This document shows, piece by piece, positions 15,057 to 19,476 of a stretch of 19,476 nucleotides of DNA. Numbering within the stretch: the first letter of the stretch is position 1; each line of letters begins with the position of its first letter. The translations under genes were made by a program, and so were the position numbers. The notes beneath the pieces were generated by a model. That model saw nothing but the letters and a program-made list of their open reading frames with translations, ran no database searches and was not told where the DNA came from. Origin of the DNA: WVZL01 sp041862375 (GTDB lineage Bacteria; Acidobacteriota; Aminicenantia; Aminicenantales; Aminicenantaceae); NCBI GenBank assembly GCA_041862375.1, contig JBGVTE010000077.1, positions 1 through 19,476 on the forward strand. The letters run 5' to 3'.

Positions 15057-16055
15057 TCAACCTGAATAAATATTGATTATATCTTTTAGAATAGAAGCAC
15101 CTGCTCCCTTGGGATCTGATTCCCCTCCGGTTACTGTAACTTTATCCATAGTATCAGTCGTAAAGCTAATTCCTTTCTCCGCTCCTTTAATCCCAAAAAG
15201 AGGGTGAGAATCATCAATCGAGGTTAGAGCTACTTCTATTTTATAATCATTCTCTTCCTTTGTAAGTCTTCCTAGTAACTTAAGCGATTTTTCTTCCTCT
15301 CTTTTTTCCTTTATAAAACGCGAGGAAATATTTTCTATACCTTCTACATTCATATCCTCAAGAGTAAAATCTGTTTCTAAAACAGCATTGGATATGAGCA
15401 ATATCTTTACAGCAGTATCCCAGCCACCCACATCGAGGGAAGGATCAGACTCAGCAATGCCTTTAGCCTGAGCTTCCTTTAGCGCATCTCTGTAGTCCAT
15501 TCCCTCTTCCATTTTTGTGAGAATATAGTTTGTTGTTCCGTTAAGAATCCCCTCAATTCGAGTAATCTCCGTTCCAGCAAGTGAGTAAAGAGCTACATCA
15601 AGAGCAGGCAACGCGGCTGCCGTAGCTCCGCTGAATTTCAGAGCCAGTCTATTTTTTTTAGCTTTTTCTCTCAAGCTTTGCAGATCAACGACAAGAGGAC
15701 CTTTGTTGGCTGTCGCTACATGCCATCCTTTATCCAGCGCCAGATTAATATGAGTAAGACCCGGCTCTCCTGTCTTTATGTTGGAAGGCGTACATTCAAC
15801 AAGTACTCCCGGCTCTTCGGTATCCAGAACTTGAGCTAAGGCAATACCAGGTTTCCAGTAATAATCTTTCTCCAGAAGCTGGTTAACATCTATATTATCC
15901 TGCAGGATACAGGCACGGCCCCTTCTAAAAATCGCCTTAATCATGATGTCAAGATTATACCGTTTCCTCAACAGCTCTTTCTTTTCAGAAATCACTTGAA
16001 GAAACGCCTTGCCTACTCTTCCAAATCCTACAAGCACCACATTGACGGCTTTCAT
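15057..16055 (-). CDS. hom: Homoserine dehydrogenase
   Basis: NAD(P)H-dependent reduction of aspartate semialdehyde to homoserine, the branch step to threonine and methionine. The Rossmann motif is VGFGRVGK (9-16), followed by TANKGP (115-120). The family signature runs from GILNGTTNYIL (169-179) through AESDPSLDVGGWD (201-213) to Lys217. At 332 residues it is the short form without the C-terminal ACT regulatory domain, so threonine feedback through ACT is not expected. No ribosome binding site precedes the ATG; instead a perfect TATAAT ends seven bases upstream, which would put transcription start at the ATG itself. Confidence 0.93.
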   Translation of the reverse strand: MKAVNVVLVGFGRVGKAFLQVISEKKELLRKRYNLDIMIKAIFRRGRACILQDNIDVNQLLEKDYYWKPGIALAQVLDTEEPGVLVECTPSNIKTGEPGLTHINLALDKGWHVATANKGPLVVDLQSLREKAKKNRLALKFSGATAAALPALDVALYSLAGTEITRIEGILNGTTNYILTKMEEGMDYRDALKEAQAKGIAESDPSLDVGGWDTAVKILLISNAVLETDFTLEDMNVEGIENISSRFIKEKREEEKSLKLLGRLTKEENDYKIEVALTSIDDSHPLFGIKGAEKGISFTTDTMDKVTVTGGESDPKGAGASILKDIINIYSG

Positions 16056-16061
16056 AGTTCT

Positions 16062-16088
16062 ATTATACTAATAACGATCGTATTTCAA
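16062..16088 (-). promoter_or_regulatory. Candidate leaderless promoter of homoserine dehydrogenase
   Basis: On the minus strand TATAAT occupies 16067-16062 and TTGAAA 16088-16083, a spacer of 15 bases (shorter than the ideal 17). Counting seven bases past the -10 box gives position 16055, the A of the ATG. Confidence 0.35.
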
Positions 16089-16146
16089 AAAACAAAAGCT
16101 ATCACAAGATAAAATCGGGCTAAAATCTTTATCATTTCTCTCTCCA

Positions 16147-16998
16147 TCACCTTATCTTACCGTTTTTGTAAAAGAATCTATCACCCTTTCTCTCCGCGTA
16201 ATGAACTTTTGTCTTGAATTCTTTCTTTTTAGCTTCCAGGGCAAACTTTTTATAAAGGTGTTCTTTTCCTCCAGCATGCATCGGAAATATAACTTTTGGC
16301 TGAATATTTTCAATCGCATAAAATACACCTCTGGTAATACTTTCTCTTCTTTGGCCCATGCCTGTAGTTATGGCAAGAAAAGCAATGTCCAATTCCTTCT
16401 TACTTTGCGCAAGATAAACTATCTCTTTTAAAAATGATTCCATTGAGCCTCCCCAATGTGCATGATCGCCACCATGAAAAATGACAAGTCCATCCATCTT
16501 TATAAGAAATCCTACACCAGCGTCTGTTGAAGTTATGGTTAAAATCTCCATATCGTCAATTTTTTTCCTCTCCCTTTGGCCAATACATACATACTTTTGT
16601 TCTGTTACGGCTTGCCAGCCAAAGATGTAAGTAATATCTCTGACTGATTTCTCCCAGTCAAATATAGCTCTAGAATAATGATCGGCATGCTCATGGGTAA
16701 TAAAGACAAATACGTTTTGGTCTTTTATCTCAAGAGTATTAATATATCCGTTTGCAAGGGAAGGCTCGGCAGGCTTTCTTCCTGTTCCAACGTAGTCAAA
16801 TATAAGAAAGTGACTTTTAGTTTTTATCGCCCAACTACTATGACCTAAATGCCATATAATTGCTTCCTTCTCTTCTAGTTTCTTCTCTAAAAGGCCATTA
16901 ATGTCTTCTTTTTTCTGAGCCTGGACATGGATGCTTATTAATATCAACAATAAAAAGATAAAAAAAGAATAAGCTAAATAGCTCAATCGACTTAGCAT
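16147..16998 (-). CDS. Exported MBL-fold metallo-hydrolase
   Basis: Metallo-beta-lactamase-fold hydrolase of the UlaG/NAPE-PLD-like branch; substrate not predictable. A signal peptide or anchor spans about 1-28 (hydrophobic 8-23, VQA/QK cleavage). The mature N-terminus shows IIWHLGHSSWAIKTKSHFLI, the usual first strands. Metal ligands are present: THEHADH (His102, His104, Asp106, His107), GGDHAH (Asp178 with His179 and His181) and FPMHAGG (His241). At 283 residues the length is normal. A weak AGGTG precedes the ATG. Its neighbours, homoserine dehydrogenase and a secreted propeller protein, give no functional clue. Confidence 0.85.
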   Translation of the reverse strand: MLSRLSYLAYSFFIFLLLILISIHVQAQKKEDINGLLEKKLEEKEAIIWHLGHSSWAIKTKSHFLIFDYVGTGRKPAEPSLANGYINTLEIKDQNVFVFITHEHADHYSRAIFDWEKSVRDITYIFGWQAVTEQKYVCIGQRERKKIDDMEILTITSTDAGVGFLIKMDGLVIFHGGDHAHWGGSMESFLKEIVYLAQSKKELDIAFLAITTGMGQRRESITRGVFYAIENIQPKVIFPMHAGGKEHLYKKFALEAKKKEFKTKVHYAERKGDRFFYKNGKIR

Positions 16999-17059
16999 AG
17001 AACACCTATTTGTCTCTATTCGAATACATGAATACTAACTATTATCCAAAGTTCTCTAA

Positions 17060-17551
17060 CTACCATTTTATACACTTTAATGTTATTCCTCCTTCACCAT
17101 CTTCATAAATATAGACAAGTCGATGGTCACTCATTACTGAAAAGGCGATTGTTCCAGGGTCACAAGAAATATATTTTAACACTTTATGGTTTTCAGGACT
17201 TATTATTTCTATTCTCATATGATGAGGCGGGAGTTCTTTTTTTTTCATCTGTTTTTTTCGTCGCTCAATATTGCTCTCCAAATATGTTAACAAATATAGA
17301 TTATTATCTGGACCAAATGATGTATCTTTGGTAACAAAATCAAATACCAAGACACGATTATTCCCAGAATCTGCTATGTACACTAGAAATTGATGTAAAT
17401 CTACTTCAATATCAGAAGGTTTAAAGAAAAAATCATTATTCCCGAAAGAAGTGACAGACCAAATGGTTTTAATGGATCCTGCGGAAAGTTTAAATACAAT
17501 TGTAAGTATAAAAAAGAAAAAACAGAATATTAATTTTCGATTATAATTCAT
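17060..17551 (-). CDS. Secreted beta-propeller (NHL-like) protein, apparently internally shortened
   Basis: A 163-residue protein with a signal peptide (about 1-25). One NHL-like repeat follows at about 44-71 (FKPSDIEVD, then IADSGNNRVLVFD). After it the sequence jumps to FGPDNNLYLL, a charged stretch, and a C-terminal blade ending VYIYEDGEGGITLKCIKW. Secreted six-bladed propeller proteins of this type are usually about 350-400 residues, so the middle blades seem to be missing; with only one to three blades it could not close a propeller alone. The frame is open and GGAGGAGGGG lies just before the ATG, so it may still be translated. It could be a deletion derivative or a genuine small relative; function unknown. 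Confidence 0.6.
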   Translation of the reverse strand: MNYNRKLIFCFFFFILTIVFKLSAGSIKTIWSVTSFGNNDFFFKPSDIEVDLHQFLVYIADSGNNRVLVFDFVTKDTSFGPDNNLYLLTYLESNIERRKKQMKKKELPPHHMRIEIISPENHKVLKYISCDPGTIAFSVMSDHRLVYIYEDGEGGITLKCIKW

Positions 17552-17617
17552 AAATCCCCTCCTCCATTATAATATTTAATTGAGCTGCTAATATATAAAT
17601 CGAAAATGATTTACCCA

Positions 17618-17764
17618 CTATATTTTTGACCCAATAATACGGATATAGATAGCAATAGAGGTCTGGATATTCTTGATTCCTTTGCTATCCCTATTATTTA
17701 ATTCCAACAATAGCAAAATAACAACTGATACTAGAAAGATAATTGATTTAAGATTTTCTTTCAC
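17618..17764 (-). CDS. Possible small single-TM protein (48 aa), doubtful
   Basis: From a GTG at 17764 the frame stays open for 48 codons, beginning VKENLKSIIFLVSVVILLLL (one strongly hydrophobic helix, about 7-20) with a polar and then Ile-rich tail to TAG. No clear ribosome binding site is present. It lies 66 bases before the shortened propeller gene on the same strand. It may be a real small membrane protein, the signal-peptide end of a decayed secreted protein, or chance in AT-rich DNA. Confidence 0.25.
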   Translation of the reverse strand: MKENLKSIIFLVSVVILLLLELNNRDSKGIKNIQTSIAIYIRIIGSKI

Positions 17765-17885
17765 ATGATTTCTTTAAAAGTTCTATCAAATATTACGCCT
17801 TACAAACGACAATCGTTTATTCCCAATTATTTTGTTAGTATTCTATCTTGATTCATCTCTAATTATTTGATTATTCAAATATTAC

Positions 17886-18059
17886 ACCTTAAAAATTGAA
17901 TTTAAAATTGCAAGGCACCGTAATGGATTCTATTATTTCACTATTGATAATGAAGGCAGGATTTTTATTAGAACTCGGGAAAAAACAAAAAATAAATAAA
18001 CTTATTATTTTGATGTATTTGATCCAGAGGGAATATATATCGCTAAGGTTCCCATAAAA
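17886..18059 (+). pseudogene. Remnant of a six-bladed beta-propeller protein, in-frame stop
   Basis: The plus frame from 17886 reads IARHRNGFYYFTIDNEGRIF then IRTREKTKNK, a TAA at 17997-17999, and continues in the same frame with TYYFDVFDPEGIYIAKVPIK. The D-x-EGRI-(Y/F)-(V/I)-RT...YYFDVFDPEG-Y-AKVP succession is what adjacent blades of secreted six-bladed propeller proteins look like. An upstream in-frame TGA, the internal TAA and the absence of a start or further blades show a decayed gene, on the opposite strand from the shortened propeller gene next door. Confidence 0.55.
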
Positions 18060-18233
18060 GTCTTCATCAGAAGTTTATGCTGTGTAATCGGGGTGGTGTT
18101 GAGCGCTCGGTCTAATGAATTTCACTCCAATGAAAACAGATTCACGATTTGTAAATCTAAGTCCCTAGTATACTTCATTATGAAATGAGCTCTATAATAT
18201 CCTAAGTAAAGCAGATTCCTATCCCTTTGGAAA

Positions 18234-18262
18234 TTGGTATAGTATTTGCATAAGTATATGAT
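18234..18262 (+). promoter_or_regulatory. Candidate promoter of the VWA-type protein gene
   Basis: TTGGTA at 18234-18239 and TATGAT at 18257-18262 with a 17-base spacer. Transcription would start near 18269, giving a leader of about 70 bases to the ATG at 18339. Confidence 0.4.
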
Positions 18263-18338
18263 AAGATAGAATTAGATCTAAGGGAGAAAATTATCATCCA
18301 GATAAGCAATGCAATGCATATGAAAGAGGAATGAGATT

Positions 18339-19476
18339 ATGAGAAGAATATTTTTACACACTTTCCTTTCTTTTTTACTCACATTCTGTGTTCTCTTTGT
18401 TGTCAATCATCGAGGGGATTCCTCTCAGGCTGAAGAGCATGAGGTTGTAGTCCGGTTGGTTTTGGTGGATGTTGTGGCAACAGATAAAAAGGGAAACTTT
18501 ATCTCAGATCTCAAAAAAGAAGAATTTGAAATATATGAGGATGGAAAGAGAATGCCCATAAATTCCTTTGAGCTCGTTTTTTTTGAAAAAGAAGATATTA
18601 CCAAAAAAGAAAAACAAATCTCAGAATCTTTTCAAAGAAGTGGTAGAAAAAAGCGCTTCATTGTCATTTTTGATTCTATAAACACCATAAAAAGAATGCT
18701 TGACCGCAGTAAATCCCAGATTCTGGAAAAGCTTATTTCCTTGATTAGGCAAGGCCGAGAAATCATGGTCTTTGAATTGAGCGAAAAGGAGGGGATGAAA
18801 ATCCTTCAACACTTCACATCCGATGAAAAACTCATCGCCCAGGCCGTTGAAAAAGCTTCAGGAAGCATCTGGGTTGAAAAATCAGCGGATGCTCTGTCTG
18901 TACCAAGTATAGTTTCTGATATCGTAAAATTCCAGAAGATTGCCTACGAGTTTGAATCACGGAATAGGTTCGAAAAATCAATCAACAGCTTCCTGGCTGT
19001 AATGAATAATATCAAAGACTATCCGGGGAGAAAGCCTGTACTCCTTGTCAGTGGAGGTTTTCCAGCTCTGTCATTTGAGAAAATTTACTCAGGTGAAGGC
19101 ATTGAAACACACATCCCTATGACACAGGTTAGAGCGGCCAAGGTTTTGGATCCCTTTAAGGTGCTCCATAAAACAGAGCGTAAGGATGGCTCTCAAATAT
19201 TCAATGACCTGATTCACTTTGCCAACAGTCACAACATTACTTTTTATACCATGGATCCGGATAGTTATTTGAGATATTTGCTCCCGGATATTTCTTATGA
19301 CAATCTCCCGAGAATAGTGCCCAGCGGAAGCTCAACTGTGGACGATGGAATCGCAGAGATTAAGAAAAACGAACTATCCAACTTGAAGTATATTGCCAAA
19401 GATACGGGAGGGACTTCCCTTCTTGGAGAGAAAAAGTTTGATAATTTTGAGAAGGTTGTGAGCAGAGATTTGGGGA
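18339..19476 (+). CDS. Secreted VWFA-related Acidobacterial domain protein (partial, runs off the edge)
   Basis: The frame from the ATG at 18339 is open to the last base (379 codons), so the C-terminus is outside the window. A signal peptide (about 1-31, ending SSQA) is followed by VVRLVLVDVVATDKKGNFIS and then DLKKEEFEIYEDGKRMPI (58-74), the hallmark N-terminal domain of 'VWFA-related Acidobacterial' proteins (TIGR03436). A VWA-like fold begins at KKRFIVIFDSINT (104-116) and continues through RKPVLLVSGGF. The usual metal-site DxSxS is DSINT here, so the MIDAS site appears incomplete. AGAGGA lies about 10 bases before the ATG. The molecular function of this family is not known; it is abundant in Acidobacteriota and relatives. 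Confidence 0.8.
   Translation, partial: MRRIFLHTFLSFLLTFCVLFVVNHRGDSSQAEEHEVVVRLVLVDVVATDKKGNFISDLKKEEFEIYEDGKRMPINSFELVFFEKEDITKKEKQISESFQRSGRKKRFIVIFDSINTIKRMLDRSKSQILEKLISLIRQGREIMVFELSEKEGMKILQHFTSDEKLIAQAVEKASGSIWVEKSADALSVPSIVSDIVKFQKIAYEFESRNRFEKSINSFLAVMNNIKDYPGRKPVLLVSGGFPALSFEKIYSGEGIETHIPMTQVRAAKVLDPFKVLHKTERKDGSQIFNDLIHFANSHNITFYTMDPDSYLRYLLPDISYDNLPRIVPSGSSTVDDGIAEIKKNELSNLKYIAKDTGGTSLLGEKKFDNFEKVVSRDLG

Larger units (their letters stand above)
17552..18338. other. Degraded intergenic region
   Basis: 787 AT-rich bases with no intact gene of normal size. It contains a doubtful 48-codon membrane ORF (17618-17764, minus), a propeller remnant (17886-18059, plus) and the promoter of the last gene. 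It also has an inverted repeat GATAGCAA (17648-17655) / TTGCTATC (17682-17689), a 15-base palindrome AAACGACAATCGTTT (17804-17818), and a 17-base direct repeat TCAAATATTAC(G/A)CCTTA at 17786 and 17875. From 18060 to 18230 I see nothing recognisable. Confidence 0.5.

Noticed and set aside
17648..17689. GATAGCAA / TTGCTATC inverted repeat as a terminator
   Set aside because: The loop is 26 bases and no T run follows on either strand; it is more likely incidental in the AT-rich zone.

Overview
The window looks like part of a low-GC bacterial chromosome from an anaerobe. My best guess at lineage is an Acidobacteriota-related group such as Candidatus Aminicenantes. This is inference, resting on a secreted protein of the 'VWFA-related Acidobacterial' type at the right edge, remnants of secreted six-bladed beta-propeller proteins, a four-subunit pyruvate:ferredoxin oxidoreductase, and several short interspersed repeats. 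Most genes belong to well-known families; I found no CRISPR array, prophage, defence island or biosynthetic cluster.

Layout. Positions 1-302 are non-coding, with a GC-rich left end. A two-TM RCK potassium channel follows (303-1289, +). Next is a secreted M16 peptidase pair (1599-4316, +), one subunit with an intact zinc site and one without. A small remnant of an FAD-dependent oxidoreductase lies just after it. On the minus strand, 10215 down to 4540 is one tight seven-gene run: dnaX, ybaB/ebfC, recR, porG, porD, porA, porB. It joins a replication/recombination module to the enzyme that interconverts pyruvate and acetyl-CoA. Positions 10216-10593 hold a promoter, a 19-bp perfect palindrome and a transposase remnant.

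The plus strand then carries a MATE exporter, an overlapping EamA/DMT permease and a hotdog thioesterase (10594-13367). A palindromic mobile-type repeat lies between the last two and supplies the permease's C-terminus. On the minus strand follow ornithine aminotransferase (13402-14607), tRNA-Ser(GGA) (14723-14815), homoserine dehydrogenase (15057-16055), an exported MBL-fold hydrolase (16147-16998) and an apparently shortened secreted beta-propeller protein (17060-17551). Positions 17552-18338 are mostly decayed sequence, including a clear propeller remnant with an in-frame stop. The last gene (18339 onward, +) is a secreted VWA-type protein cut by the window edge.

The signals most worth checking are: a possible slippage site in dnaX whose shortened product would be 431 residues, the length of the E. 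coli gamma subunit; several gene remnants in the intergenic gaps; the repeat that extends a protein; and promoters placed so that transcripts would be leaderless or nearly so.
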